DNA from: Lachnospiraceae bacterium
Lineage (GTDB): Bacteria; Bacillota; Clostridia; Lachnospirales; Lachnospiraceae
Length of the DNA: 64,000 nucleotides
Assembly (NCBI GenBank): GCA_017618195.1
Contig: JAFZUW010000010.1
Coordinates: 1 to 64,000, forward strand
Reading direction: 5' to 3'
In this document: one piece after another, positions 15,590 to 24,578 of the stretch
How the letters are laid out: the number at the start of each line of letters is the position of its first letter
Numbering within the stretch: the stretch's first letter is position 1
The notes under the pieces: generated by a model
The model's database searches: none
What the model was told of the DNA's origin: nothing
Seen by the model: only the letters and a program-made list of their open reading frames with translations
Position numbers and translations under genes: made by a program

Positions 15590-17203
15590 ATGAGAATCGA
15601 GTTTCTCGGGGCAGCACATGAAGTAACCGGATCGGCAACCCTGCTGATGACGGACCAATACAAGATTCTGGTTGATTACGGTCTGGAGCAGGGCAATAAC
15701 ATTTATGACAATGTGGATTTTCCGGTGGCGCCGGGCGACATTGACTGCGTGCTGCTGACGCATGCGCACATCGATCATTCGGGACGCCTCCCGGTGCTTG
15801 TCGCGAGAGGCTTTTCAGGACCGATCTATGCGACGGTTGCAACCAAGAGACTGTGCCGGATCATGCTTCTCGATTCCGCGCACATCCAGGAGCAGGAGGC
15901 GGAGTGGAAGAACCGCAAGAGCCGCAGAGCCGGTTCGGAGGAAGTTGTTCCGCTTTATACGACCAACGACGCAAACGCGGCGATTGCTCTTTTGGAGGAA
16001 AATGAATACGACGTCGAGCGGGAGATTCTGCCCGGCGTGAAGATCTGCTTCCGTGATGCCGGGCACCTGCTCGGATCCTCGAGCATCGAAGTGACGGTTA
16101 CGGAAGGCAAAGAGACGAGAAAGATCACATTTTCCGGCGACCTCGGAAACGTGGACCGTCCGCTTCTTCGAAATTACGAGCTGCCGACGCCCACGGATTA
16201 CCTGGTCATCGAGTCGACCTACGGCGGGCGCAGACATCCCGAGAGGAAAGACTATTTCGCGCAGCTTGCGCAGATCATACAGGAAACGTTTGACCGCGGA
16301 GGAAACGTCGTGATCCCGGCATTTGCCGTAGGAAGAACGCAGGAACTGCTGTATCTGATTCGCGGAATCAAGGACAGGGGTCTGGTGACGGGACACGATG
16401 ACTTCGAGGTTTGGGTCGACAGTCCGCTTGCGGTTGAGGCGACCAACATTTACAGTACGGATATTCTTTCCTATTGTGATGAAGAGACCGCCAACCTGAT
16501 CCGCGAGGGCGTGAACCCGATCCGTTTCCCGGGACTCCGGACGTCCATTACGAGCGATGACTCCAAATGGATCAACGCCGATCCGACGCCGAAGGTAATC
16601 CTTTCCGCGAGCGGCATGTGCGAAGCGGGCCGGATCCGGCACCATCTGAAGCATAACCTGTGGCGCCCGGAAAGCACGATTCTTTTCGTCGGATACCAGG
16701 CGGAGGGAACGCTCGGAAACGCGCTTTTAAACGGCGTGGATTCGGTGCGGCTGTTCGGCGAGGACATTACCGTAAAAGCAAAGATCACGCAGATGGACGG
16801 AATCAGCGGACATTCCGACGAGCCGCTTCTTTTAAGCTGGCTGTCGGCTTTGAAGGATACTCCGCCGATCAAGGTTTTTGTTAACCACGGTGCGGATGAG
16901 GTGACCGACCTGTTCGCGCAGACGATCCGGGAAGTGTTCGGCTGGGACGCAGAAGCGCCTTACTCCGGCGGATTATACGAACTCGGGAGCCACGTGCGCT
17001 GCATCGACACCGGCAATATGGAGAAGATTCCCGAACGGACGCCCAAGCAGGCTGCCGCGAAGGCCAATTCCGTATTTGAGCGGCTTCTCATGGCGGGCCG
17101 CAGGCTGATGAGCGTCATCGAGCATAACCGCGGCGGCGCCAACAAGGATCTCGGCAAATTTGCCGACCAGATTGACGCATTGTCGAATAAATGGGACAGA
17201 TAA
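15590..17203 (+). CDS. MBL-fold / beta-CASP metallo-hydrolase (RNA-processing type)
   Basis: A 537-residue cytoplasmic protein of the metallo-beta-lactamase fold with a beta-CASP insert and RMMBL tail. LTHAHIDHSG near residues 56-65 is the HxHxDH zinc site. DAGHLLGSS supplies a further His, FSGDLG the bridging Asp, and the C-terminal SGHSD and FVNHG motifs complete the set. ESTYGGRRH and ILSASGMCEAGRI belong to the beta-CASP part. This family includes RNA endonucleases and exonucleases related to CPSF73; bacterial members like this one are distinct from RNase J. The gene has a GGAGGAG ribosome binding site, lies 42 bases after the LCP gene and is probably co-transcribed with it. A terminator follows at once. 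The RNA target is unknown. Confidence 0.88.
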   Translation: MRIEFLGAAHEVTGSATLLMTDQYKILVDYGLEQGNNIYDNVDFPVAPGDIDCVLLTHAHIDHSGRLPVLVARGFSGPIYATVATKRLCRIMLLDSAHIQEQEAEWKNRKSRRAGSEEVVPLYTTNDANAAIALLEENEYDVEREILPGVKICFRDAGHLLGSSSIEVTVTEGKETRKITFSGDLGNVDRPLLRNYELPTPTDYLVIESTYGGRRHPERKDYFAQLAQIIQETFDRGGNVVIPAFAVGRTQELLYLIRGIKDRGLVTGHDDFEVWVDSPLAVEATNIYSTDILSYCDEETANLIREGVNPIRFPGLRTSITSDDSKWINADPTPKVILSASGMCEAGRIRHHLKHNLWRPESTILFVGYQAEGTLGNALLNGVDSVRLFGEDITVKAKITQMDGISGHSDEPLLLSWLSALKDTPPIKVFVNHGADEVTDLFAQTIREVFGWDAEAPYSGGLYELGSHVRCIDTGNMEKIPERTPKQAAAKANSVFERLLMAGRRLMSVIEHNRGGANKDLGKFADQIDALSNKWDR

Positions 17204-17209
17204 TTGCAG

Positions 17210-17243
17210 AAAAATGCCATGGGATAGAAACCGTGGCATTTTT
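17210..17243 (+). terminator. Terminator after the beta-CASP gene
   Basis: AAAAATGCCATGG pairs with CCGTGGCATTTTT (one T-G pair) around an 8-base loop and ends in the T run. Confidence 0.88.
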
Positions 17244-17356
17244 CTGTTATACTAAAGGGAAAGGGACGGGAGGAGAGTTGCTGCAGGCACATAAAGAAAA
17301 TGCAGTCATGATCCGGACGTTCGGGGAAAGTATTCCGTTAAGATAAGGAGGTCGCC

Positions 17357-20044
17357 ATGGGAAAGTTTTCTGCTTTATGGAAGAAGGCAACGGGTTGTGT
17401 AGGAGCGGTTGTCCTTCTGTGCCTTTTGATGCTTGGACGGGCCGGAGCTGAGGAGATCACAATTCTCCCCGGGCAGACGGACGAACCGTCCGACGGATGT
17501 GAATGGGTTGCCATGTACGGGGATTTCGGGAGCAATGCCGCCGAGGCGCTTGCGAGAATCAATGAGATCCGTTGGGAAGCATGCCATGAAGGTGTGCCGG
17601 ATCCGAGAGACAGCAGCAGAAACCTGAAGGAGGCTGATTATGTTCCGATCAAATGGTCGACCGAGCTTGAGAAGATGGCCAGACTCCGGGCGGTTGAAGC
17701 AGGCTTTATCCGCGATCATGCCAGACATAACGGAAAGAGTATCTGGACGGCGGCCTACGGAGTTACATCCTACGGCGAAGTCATCGCCTGGAACGGATCC
17801 ATTAATATGGTTCCCGGCGTGAACCAGTGGTACAGCGAGAAGCAGGACTGGCTGGATGCCTGCGCCGGTCTGGAGCATGATGAAACCGGACATTATACAC
17901 AGATGATCAATCCGAACAATATATATGTCGGGTTGGGTCTGTTTAAAGCGCAGGGCATATGGTACGGCAGCGCCCTGGTCGGTGAGTTTACAAGTTACGG
18001 AAGCGGTCTTTCGGAAACGTTTCTCCAGACTTATACCGGCGTTTACCAAAAGTTCGACGTTAAGAAAGAGTACCTTGGGGCGTATACGCTTTCCGTTCCC
18101 GGGGACATCTGCGTCGGGCAGCAGCGCACGGCAATGACCAACGTGGCATTTACCCGCGCCGGCCGTACATTTACCGTAAGATATATGGGAGCCGTGCAGT
18201 ACACTTCGGACAATACCACGGTATTAACCGTGGACCAGTCCGGAAAGATGACCGGCAAGAAGGCGGGAACCGCCAACATCACCGCTTCGGTCGGAGGCAC
18301 GCAGATTGGAACAACGCAGGTTACGGTTGTCGGCGGATATAATATTGCAGATGTGACGGTAACACTTTCCGAAAACCGGTTCCAGTATGACGGAACCGCT
18401 AAAATTCCGACCGTAACAATCACGCATAACGGTGGGCTCCTTGTTGCGGGGACGGATTATACGATCGGTTTTTCTAATAATGTCAATGTCGGTACGGCAA
18501 AGGCGACGATCACCGGAAAGGGTTTTTATTCCGGAACAAAAGAAGTAACCTATACGATTTTCTGCGACCATCAGGGCAACTTTACGAGAGTTGCAGGAGA
18601 AGATAAGATGGAGGGCGATTGCACCATCTGTCATGCGCATGTCGAACTGCCGCTGCCCACATACATGACATTCTGGTGGAAGAATGAGCTGGAAACCGGC
18701 AATTACTCGTCGGGAACCCCGTGGGATAACCCGGTCGGGACGGATATTCTGTGCTGGTTTGCAGAAATTGACGGTGATGCAAGGTATTCCGAGATCGTGA
18801 TTGAGTGCTCCGATCCGTCTAAACTGTCCGTTCCTGCAGGAGCACCGGGTCCGGACTATGAAGATCTTCATTTTAAAGTTCTCGGAAGCGGAGAGGTAAC
18901 CGTAACGATCTATCCGAAGTGGAATCCGGAGCGGAAACGCACATATCACTTGCTGCTCGGGACACCGGACGTCGCCGAGGCCGACATTACCCTTACTTCG
19001 ACCGCGACCTATACCGGGGAGCCGCTGACGCCGTCGGTTACGGTCAGAGTCGCAGGAAAGCTCATGACGAAGGATAAAGACTATACGGTTTCCTATCGGG
19101 ATAACATCAATGCGGGTACGGCGACGGTAACCATTACCGGTATCGGCGGACTGACAGGGACGACGACGAGAACCTTCCGGGTAATTCCGAAGCAGTTAGA
19201 CACAACCGTATATACCTGCGAGGGCGTTTCCGCGGTCCTGAACGGAGAGATCGAAATGTCGTTTTACATCGTGCCGAATGCTTCGGCATATGAGGATGTG
19301 GCGAACCGGGATCCTTATATTCTGTTCTATACGGACAAGAGAGAAATCGCGAAGTTGTATCTGAAGGATATGCAGACGGATGTATCGAACGGAAAGACGA
19401 GGTATCGGGCAATCTGCCCGGTTGTGGCCAAGGAGCTGTCGGATCCTATAAAGATTGCGTTTTTTGTGAACGACAACGTACAGGCGAAAGCAATAAAACA
19501 GTATACTCCGAAGTATTATTTCCAGACACTTGCAAACGGTTCCTATTCCGCGGAGATCAAGGCGCTTGCAAAGGCGATCATTACCTACAGCGCCTATGCA
19601 AGAGAGTACTTTAACTATGAGACGGATTCGCTTGCGGATACGGATTATAAGACGGATATTCCGGCAAAGCAGACCGTTATAGCCGCCATAAGCGGAGATA
19701 TCACGATCGGGAATCCGTCGGGGAGGGTAAGCTTTGACGGTATCAGCCTTTTGATTCTCTCTGATACGGGAATGCGGTTTTATTTTACGCCGGACGCATC
19801 CGTGCTTGCCGGTGACTCCCGGTTCGGGAAAGCATCGAACGGGCAATACTACATACCTGTTTCGGGGGCAACGCTCGGAAATCTTGCAACGGTCCGTGCG
19901 ATAACCGTGGACGGAATGACCGTTACCGCGAGCCCTCTCCATTACATCAAGAGCGTGCTCCGGTACTCGGACAATCCGAAACTGATCAATCTCTGCCTCG
20001 CCATGTATGAATGTTATATTGCGGCGCAGGCGTATATCGGATAA
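17357..20044 (+). CDS. Secreted CAP-domain protein with Ig-like repeats
   Basis: An 895-residue exported protein. A signal peptide (GAVVLLCLLMLGRAGA) is followed by a CAP/SCP-like domain, residues about 50-215, with DHARHNG, SYGEVIAWNG and HYTQMINP matching the family. Next come a BIG2-type Ig module (about 235-325, ending KKAGTANITASVGG), an MBG-like module (about 330-400), a region with Cys and His (CDHQG, CTICHAH), a second MBG-like module (about 545-615), and a C-terminal domain. That last domain, with YSAYAREYFNYETDSLA, is shared with the secreted protein at 5677. It would act at the cell surface; bacterial CAP proteins are poorly understood. The start ATG 17357 has AAGGAGG 4 bases before it. 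No wall-anchor motif is visible. Confidence 0.85.
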   Translation: MGKFSALWKKATGCVGAVVLLCLLMLGRAGAEEITILPGQTDEPSDGCEWVAMYGDFGSNAAEALARINEIRWEACHEGVPDPRDSSRNLKEADYVPIKWSTELEKMARLRAVEAGFIRDHARHNGKSIWTAAYGVTSYGEVIAWNGSINMVPGVNQWYSEKQDWLDACAGLEHDETGHYTQMINPNNIYVGLGLFKAQGIWYGSALVGEFTSYGSGLSETFLQTYTGVYQKFDVKKEYLGAYTLSVPGDICVGQQRTAMTNVAFTRAGRTFTVRYMGAVQYTSDNTTVLTVDQSGKMTGKKAGTANITASVGGTQIGTTQVTVVGGYNIADVTVTLSENRFQYDGTAKIPTVTITHNGGLLVAGTDYTIGFSNNVNVGTAKATITGKGFYSGTKEVTYTIFCDHQGNFTRVAGEDKMEGDCTICHAHVELPLPTYMTFWWKNELETGNYSSGTPWDNPVGTDILCWFAEIDGDARYSEIVIECSDPSKLSVPAGAPGPDYEDLHFKVLGSGEVTVTIYPKWNPERKRTYHLLLGTPDVAEADITLTSTATYTGEPLTPSVTVRVAGKLMTKDKDYTVSYRDNINAGTATVTITGIGGLTGTTTRTFRVIPKQLDTTVYTCEGVSAVLNGEIEMSFYIVPNASAYEDVANRDPYILFYTDKREIAKLYLKDMQTDVSNGKTRYRAICPVVAKELSDPIKIAFFVNDNVQAKAIKQYTPKYYFQTLANGSYSAEIKALAKAIITYSAYAREYFNYETDSLADTDYKTDIPAKQTVIAAISGDITIGNPSGRVSFDGISLLILSDTGMRFYFTPDASVLAGDSRFGKASNGQYYIPVSGATLGNLATVRAITVDGMTVTASPLHYIKSVLRYSDNPKLINLCLAMYECYIAAQAYIG

Positions 20045-20059
20045 AAATTTTCAAAACCC

Positions 20060-20095
20060 CGACTTTTTGTGTACCTGAATCGTTATCCATACAGA
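20060..20095 (+). promoter_or_regulatory. Putative ECF-sigma promoter, copy 1
   Basis: CGACTTTTT, 6 bases, CTGAATCGTTATC, one base, ATACAGA. The same arrangement with identical spacing occurs at 21470-21505. It lies 13 bases before the sigma gene, so the leader would be very short. I infer autoregulation by the sigma factor it precedes. Confidence 0.7.
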
Positions 20096-20108
20096 TGGAG
20101 GTAAAACC

Positions 20109-20612
20109 ATGTCGGAACAAGCATTGCGTACGGATGCGGATTTCGAGCTTTTCTATGAGCGGAACTGGAAATATGTATACCGCCTTTGTTTCTCCTATAT
20201 GAAGCAGGAGACGGATGCGGAAGACTGCACGGAGGATGTATTCGTCAAGGTGCTTACATCGGACATCCGCTTTACGGATGAGACGCATGAGCGAAAATGG
20301 CTGACCGTTACGGCCATGAATCTGTGCAAGGACAGACTGAAGCGGATGAGCAGGAAGGATATCAGCCTGGATGAGGAAGGTGCGCCGGAACCTGCGGTTC
20401 CGGAACCCGACGATTACAGCGATGTGCGGGAAGCAGTGCTGGCGCTCCCGGAACGGCTGAAAGATGTTGTATGGCTGTTCTATTACGAAGGATACCGGGC
20501 AGACGAAATAGCCGAAATGCTGGGAAGTCCGCCGTCCACGATCCGAAACCGCCTGAGAGATGCGCGAAACCTGTTAAAAGAAATGCTGGGGGGTGAATAT
20601 TTTGCCGAATAG
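20109..20612 (+). CDS. ECF-type RNA polymerase sigma factor
   Basis: A 167-residue sigma-70-family protein of the extracytoplasmic-function class. Region 2 spans about residues 10-75, with DFELFYERNWKYVYRLCFSY and DAEDCTEDVFVKVL. Region 4 spans about 105-160, with LPERLKDVVWLFYYEGYRADEIAEMLG (quoted in part as LPERLKDVVWLF) and the recognition helix STIRNRLRDARNLL. Regions 1.1 and 3 are absent, as expected. It overlaps the next gene, a membrane protein likely to be its anti-sigma factor. The motif at 20060 in front of it is repeated before the lipoprotein gene at 21541, so these genes probably form its regulon. ATG 20109 has GGAGG 8 bases upstream. The signal is unknown. Confidence 0.9.
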   Translation: MSEQALRTDADFELFYERNWKYVYRLCFSYMKQETDAEDCTEDVFVKVLTSDIRFTDETHERKWLTVTAMNLCKDRLKRMSRKDISLDEEGAPEPAVPEPDDYSDVREAVLALPERLKDVVWLFYYEGYRADEIAEMLGSPPSTIRNRLRDARNLLKEMLGGEYFAE

Positions 20613-21261
20613 AGAAGAGGAACTGCTTCAGAAGGCTGTCGACGGAATCGAGCCGTCCGAAGGTGCGAAAGAACGGATGCTGGCAAATATCAGGCGGAAG
20701 GCAGCGATGACCGCTGAAGAGGCTTCCGTGCAGACAGAGCAGGAGGCTGTTTCAAAACCGGAGGAGAAACCGGAAAGAAAGAAGACCGTTGAGAGGATCA
20801 TGAAGTATTGGATCCCTGCCGCGGCAGCGGTGATAGTTATTCTGCTCGGCTGGGGAATCTACCGTAACAGCATTAAACCGCCGAAGGAGGATGACGGGAC
20901 CGTTTCGGCCGGCGGGGAACAGAAGGACCGCAAAGCTATTACGTCTCTGACGGAGCAAGTTTTGACGGAAGACGCGGTGAGAAGTATTTTCGGGGATTTT
21001 CCGAAGGCGCCTACAGGTGCGTCGGATGTGAAGTATTTCCGCTATGCCGAAGAAGCATGCGGAATGCAGTTTACGCTTAACGGCCATCGGTTCCGCCTGA
21101 CGGTTATGAGCCCGGACACTGCCGGAAAATACTATGTCCCCGGCGAAGAAAACGAACTCCGAGAGAACTGGGAACGGAACGAAAACGAATATACCCTTGT
21201 CAACTGCGACAATGTCGATATGACGCTTTGGGACATCGTGATTGACGGGATGAAGAAGTGA
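20602..21261 (+). CDS. Probable membrane anti-sigma factor
   Basis: A 219-residue protein with a 75-residue charged cytoplasmic part (MPNREEELLQKAVDG opens it), one membrane helix (YWIPAAAAVIVILLGWGIY, near residue 75-93) and an outside domain of about 120 residues. This layout and the overlap with the sigma gene suggest an anti-sigma factor. No ZAS zinc motif is present and I do not recognise the outer domain. The start is probably TTG 20602, because GGGGGGTGA sits six bases before it; GTG 20593 lies inside that site. The overlap with the sigma gene is 11 bases, so the two should be translated together. No site-1 protease motif can be read with confidence. Confidence 0.72.
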   Translation: MPNREEELLQKAVDGIEPSEGAKERMLANIRRKAAMTAEEASVQTEQEAVSKPEEKPERKKTVERIMKYWIPAAAAVIVILLGWGIYRNSIKPPKEDDGTVSAGGEQKDRKAITSLTEQVLTEDAVRSIFGDFPKAPTGASDVKYFRYAEEACGMQFTLNGHRFRLTVMSPDTAGKYYVPGEENELRENWERNENEYTLVNCDNVDMTLWDIVIDGMKK

Positions 21262-21268
21262 TCGGTAA

Positions 21269-21447
21269 AGATGCAGCTGGAAACAGACAGGAACATTTGG
21301 AGAAAGGGTCAATCCGGAAATCAGTCAAACAAAAGTGAGGGACAGAGTTGCGGCCGGAAGTAATTGGGATTTCTCTGCATGTTCGGTCAATGTACCGAAA
21401 GGCGTTGCGGTGCCGTTATTTAATGAAATCCGTAAAAATGCAGATTC
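21269..21447 (+). pseudogene. Possible gene remnant without a start
   Basis: One frame stays open here and reads like protein: TFGERVNPEISQ, then VAAGSNWDFSACSVNVPKG and VAVPLFNEIRKNAD. There is no ATG and no ribosome binding site, and the frame runs into the terminator. It may be the tail of a lost gene. I cannot name a family. Confidence 0.25.
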
Positions 21448-21478
21448 AAAAAGTCGGAAGTTTTTCTTCCGACTTTTT
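21448..21478 (+). terminator. Terminator before the lipoprotein gene
   Basis: AAAAAGTCGGAAG pairs perfectly with CTTCCGACTTTTT around T5. Its right arm overlaps the CGACTTTTT element of the second ECF promoter copy. Confidence 0.9.
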
Positions 21479-21505
21479 TGCGTTCTGAATCGTTATCTAT
21501 ACAGA
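21470..21505 (+). promoter_or_regulatory. Putative ECF-sigma promoter, copy 2
   Basis: CGACTTTTT, 6 bases, CTGAATCGTTATC, one base, ATACAGA: the same elements as at 20060-20095. It lies 35 bases before the lipoprotein start. Confidence 0.7.
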
Positions 21506-21540
21506 AAGTAAAAAGGCCCGATTCGGGCGGAGGGAGAGTT

Positions 21541-22788
21541 ATGAAGAACAGAGTTTTAACAGTTATCTTATTGGCGGCAGCATTCGTGCTGTGCGCCTGC
21601 GGCGAGAGGGAGCAGCGGGCAGTAAGGGAGGAACCTGCGGTGAAGGCTGCGGAAAAGGGAAAAATGAAGGTGTTTCAGCTTCCGGACGCCGCATCGGTTT
21701 CGCTTACCGACTCGGGCGTTCTGTACTGCAGGATTACGGATCCGGAGACGGATGAAAACGGTAATCTGAAGAGTGATACCATGTGCGGCCCGATATCCGC
21801 CGAGAAAGGAATCACCGAATATTTTATCTATAATCCGGAAAACGGAAAGAACCAAAGCATCGGCGTCGTGGAAGACCTGAGCTACGAGGCAATGTATGCA
21901 AGAACCGAAATCGGCGGAAAGATTTACACGCTTTTCATGCGGGGAGACACACTTCAGGACGGCAATCCGTTAAAGCTTCTGGAGATCGATCCGCACGGAG
22001 GGCTTAAGGAGTACACTGTGTGCGAGAACGGATTTCCGTTCGCATCCATGACGGAGATGGAAGGAAAGCTTGTAATCGCTTATCACGAACCGGGGGAGAA
22101 AGGGAGTGACATCGTTGCGGAATTCGATCCCGCGAACGGCCGGATCCTTGAACTTGCGCGGTACGGCTATATGGAGGACGGCACCCATGAGCGGATTCGT
22201 GCCGTATGCAATGACGACCGGCAGGGATATCTGCTGTCGATCCGCTATACCGATCAGGGGAACCGAATGATCCTCACTTCGTTTGCACCCGGATTTGAAA
22301 ATCTGAGGACGAAGGACATCACGGACATCTTCGCGGAAGCGGTCCGGACGCAGAGCCTTACGGAAGAGGATGCGGCCAATGAGCTGATCCAGCACGTAGC
22401 GCACTTCCGGATCAACCGCGACGGAATTCTGTTTTATCAAAACTCCAGCTGTGTGACATTTGCCGCGAATCTGCAGACGGATACCGTTCTTCTTTCGGGA
22501 ACGGACCTGCTCAATGTTTCCGAGGGTAACGGAACAGCATTTCTTTATGAAATACTGAAAGGCGGAGAACCGGAATCGGATAAGGCGAACCGTATGTTTG
22601 TGCCGGAGAGGGAGAATCTTCGTGAGCGTGAATTCGAAACGGAGGACAGCCGTTATTACATTTCCGTGGCTTCCTCCGCGCCTCACGGGGAATGGCTTGT
22701 CGTACTCGAGCCCTGCGAGGAAAGAAAAGGGAGCGCAGAATTACCCACGCTCCTCTGTTACTGGCAAGAAGAAAAATATTATGATTAA
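21541..22788 (+). CDS. Lipoprotein, probable target of the ECF sigma factor
   Basis: A 415-residue lipoprotein: MKNRVLTVILLAAAFVLCAC ends in a lipobox Cys. The remainder has short beta-rich repeats with phrases such as GILFYQNSS, GVLYCRITD and GKLVIAYHE, which suggests a beta-propeller-like outer domain, though no family is certain. The start is ATG 21541, with GGAGGGAGAG upstream; an open frame back to 21478 crosses the promoter and is not real. Its promoter motif matches that of the sigma gene at 20109. It may therefore be an output or a sensor accessory of that system. Its 3' end overlaps the end of prfC on the other strand by 4 bases. Confidence 0.72.
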   Translation: MKNRVLTVILLAAAFVLCACGEREQRAVREEPAVKAAEKGKMKVFQLPDAASVSLTDSGVLYCRITDPETDENGNLKSDTMCGPISAEKGITEYFIYNPENGKNQSIGVVEDLSYEAMYARTEIGGKIYTLFMRGDTLQDGNPLKLLEIDPHGGLKEYTVCENGFPFASMTEMEGKLVIAYHEPGEKGSDIVAEFDPANGRILELARYGYMEDGTHERIRAVCNDDRQGYLLSIRYTDQGNRMILTSFAPGFENLRTKDITDIFAEAVRTQSLTEEDAANELIQHVAHFRINRDGILFYQNSSCVTFAANLQTDTVLLSGTDLLNVSEGNGTAFLYEILKGGEPESDKANRMFVPERENLREREFETEDSRYYISVASSAPHGEWLVVLEPCEERKGSAELPTLLCYWQEEKYYD

Positions 22789-24377
22789 TCCACTCGGAAT
22801 TCCGCGAGTTTGAGGGACTTGTTCCGATCCTGCACCATCCCGACGCTCCATGCGTTGATGAACAGGAGCAGCGGATTGTCCTTCAGGTCCTTGATCCGCT
22901 TCATGTCGCTCGTACCGACGATCTTGTCGACAGGGCACTCCTCGGGGTTCACAACCCAGCGGATGTGCTCGTACGGGAGCGGCTCGAGCTTGATCTCAAC
23001 GTTATATTCGCTCTGCAGACGGAACTGCAGTACGTCGAACTGCAGGGTTCCGACAACGCCGACAATGATTTCCTCCATACCGGTGTTAAATTCCTGGAAG
23101 ATCTGAATGGCGCCTTCCTGGGCAATCTGCGTAACACCTTTCATGAACTGTTTCCGCTTCATGGTATCCATCTGCCGCACTCTCGCGAAATGCTCGGGGG
23201 CAAATGTGGGGATGCCTTCGAAGCGGAACTTTTCGTTCGAAGTGCAGAGCGTATCTCCGATCGAGAAGATGCCGGGGTCAAATACGCCGATGATGTCGCC
23301 GGCATAGGCTTCCTCGACAATGTGCCGCTCGTCGGCCATCATCTGTGTGGACTGCGAAAGCTTAACCTTGCGGCCGCCCTGTACGTGATTGACTTCCATG
23401 CCTGCCTCGTACTGGCCGGAGCAGATGCGCATGAAGGCGATACGGTCACGGTGAGCCTTATTCATATTTGCCTGAATCTTAAAGACAAATGCGGAGAAAT
23501 CCGGGCGGAACGGATCGATGATCCCGGCGTCCGATTTTCTCGGAAGCGGAGAGCTCGTCATCTTTAAGAAGTGCTTCAGAAACGTCTCGACACCGAAGTT
23601 CGTGAGGGCGGATCCGAAGAATACCGGAGAGAGTTCGCCGGCGTTAACGAGTTCCTGGTCGAACTCGGCGCTTGCGCCGTCCAGAAGCTCGATGTCCTCC
23701 TGAAGCTTATCGTAGAAGTCAAATCCGATGCGGGCCTTCAGTTCGGGAGAATCGGCCGCCATATATTCCGTCGCGACTTCCTTCTGGCCGTTCATGGCAG
23801 CGGTGAAAAGCGCGACCTCTTTCGTGTTTCGGTCATAAACGCCCTTGAAGCCCTTGCCGGAACCGATCGGCCAGTTGATCGGGCAGGTGGCGATTCCGAG
23901 CACGTTCTCAATGTCGCTCATCAGCTCGTACGGATCGTTTGCTTCGCGGTCCATCTTGTTGATAAACGTAAAGATCGGGATGTGGCGCATGACGCAGACC
24001 TTGAACAGTTTGATCGTCTGGCGCTCAACACCTTTGCTCGCATCGATGACCATTACGGCCGAGTCCGCCGCCATCAGGGTACGGTACGTATCCTCGGAGA
24101 AGTCTTCGTGGCCGGGGGTATCGAGAATATTTATGCAGTAATTGTCGTAGTTAAACTGGAGAACGGACGAGGTAACGGAAATACCACGCTCCTTTTCAAT
24201 CTCCATCCAGTCGGAAACCGCATGACGGGCGGTCTTCCGTCCCTTTACGGAACCTGCCAGATTGATCGCGCCGCCGTACAGCAGGAACTTCTCGGTCAAC
24301 GTCGTCTTACCTGCGTCGGGGTGGGAAATGATGGCAAATGTCCGTCTCTTTTTGATATTTTCCTCAAGTGCTGACAT
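22785..24377 (-). CDS. prfC: Peptide chain release factor 3
   Basis: A 530-residue translational GTPase, RF3, which recycles RF1 and RF2 from the ribosome after peptide release. The G domain shows SHPDAGKTTLTEKFLLYGG (P-loop), GRKTARHAVSDWMEIEKERG (switch region), DTPGHEDFSEDTYR (G3) and NKMDREANDPYEL (G4). Length and the following two domains fit RF3 and not EF-G. ATG at 24375-24377 has AAGGAAGG upstream. It is encoded alone on the minus strand and converges with the lipoprotein gene. Nothing unusual is visible. Confidence 0.95.
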   Translation of the reverse strand: MSALEENIKKRRTFAIISHPDAGKTTLTEKFLLYGGAINLAGSVKGRKTARHAVSDWMEIEKERGISVTSSVLQFNYDNYCINILDTPGHEDFSEDTYRTLMAADSAVMVIDASKGVERQTIKLFKVCVMRHIPIFTFINKMDREANDPYELMSDIENVLGIATCPINWPIGSGKGFKGVYDRNTKEVALFTAAMNGQKEVATEYMAADSPELKARIGFDFYDKLQEDIELLDGASAEFDQELVNAGELSPVFFGSALTNFGVETFLKHFLKMTSSPLPRKSDAGIIDPFRPDFSAFVFKIQANMNKAHRDRIAFMRICSGQYEAGMEVNHVQGGRKVKLSQSTQMMADERHIVEEAYAGDIIGVFDPGIFSIGDTLCTSNEKFRFEGIPTFAPEHFARVRQMDTMKRKQFMKGVTQIAQEGAIQIFQEFNTGMEEIIVGVVGTLQFDVLQFRLQSEYNVEIKLEPLPYEHIRWVVNPEECPVDKIVGTSDMKRIKDLKDNPLLLFINAWSVGMVQDRNKSLKLAEFRVD

Positions 24378-24497
24378 TACGGAATCCTTCCTTTTTTATT
24401 GGCGTTTCGGGGCGCCCGGCAATCAGCCGAACACAAGAGTACCACATGGAACGCGGGATTTCAAGGACTTTCGGGGATTCCCGCAGAAACAAAGAGG

Positions 24498-24526
24498 TTT
24501 ATTTTAGCAAAAACTTGTGCTATAAT
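24498..24526 (+). promoter_or_regulatory. Promoter of the flavoprotein/rsmI operon
   Basis: TATAAT (24521-24526) preceded by TGC; a weak -35 TTTATT lies 17 bases upstream. Confidence 0.5.
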
Positions 24527-24578
24527 GTTCGCGCACGGAATAATCTATGTGAGGATACCATAGACAGGAGGTTTTGCA

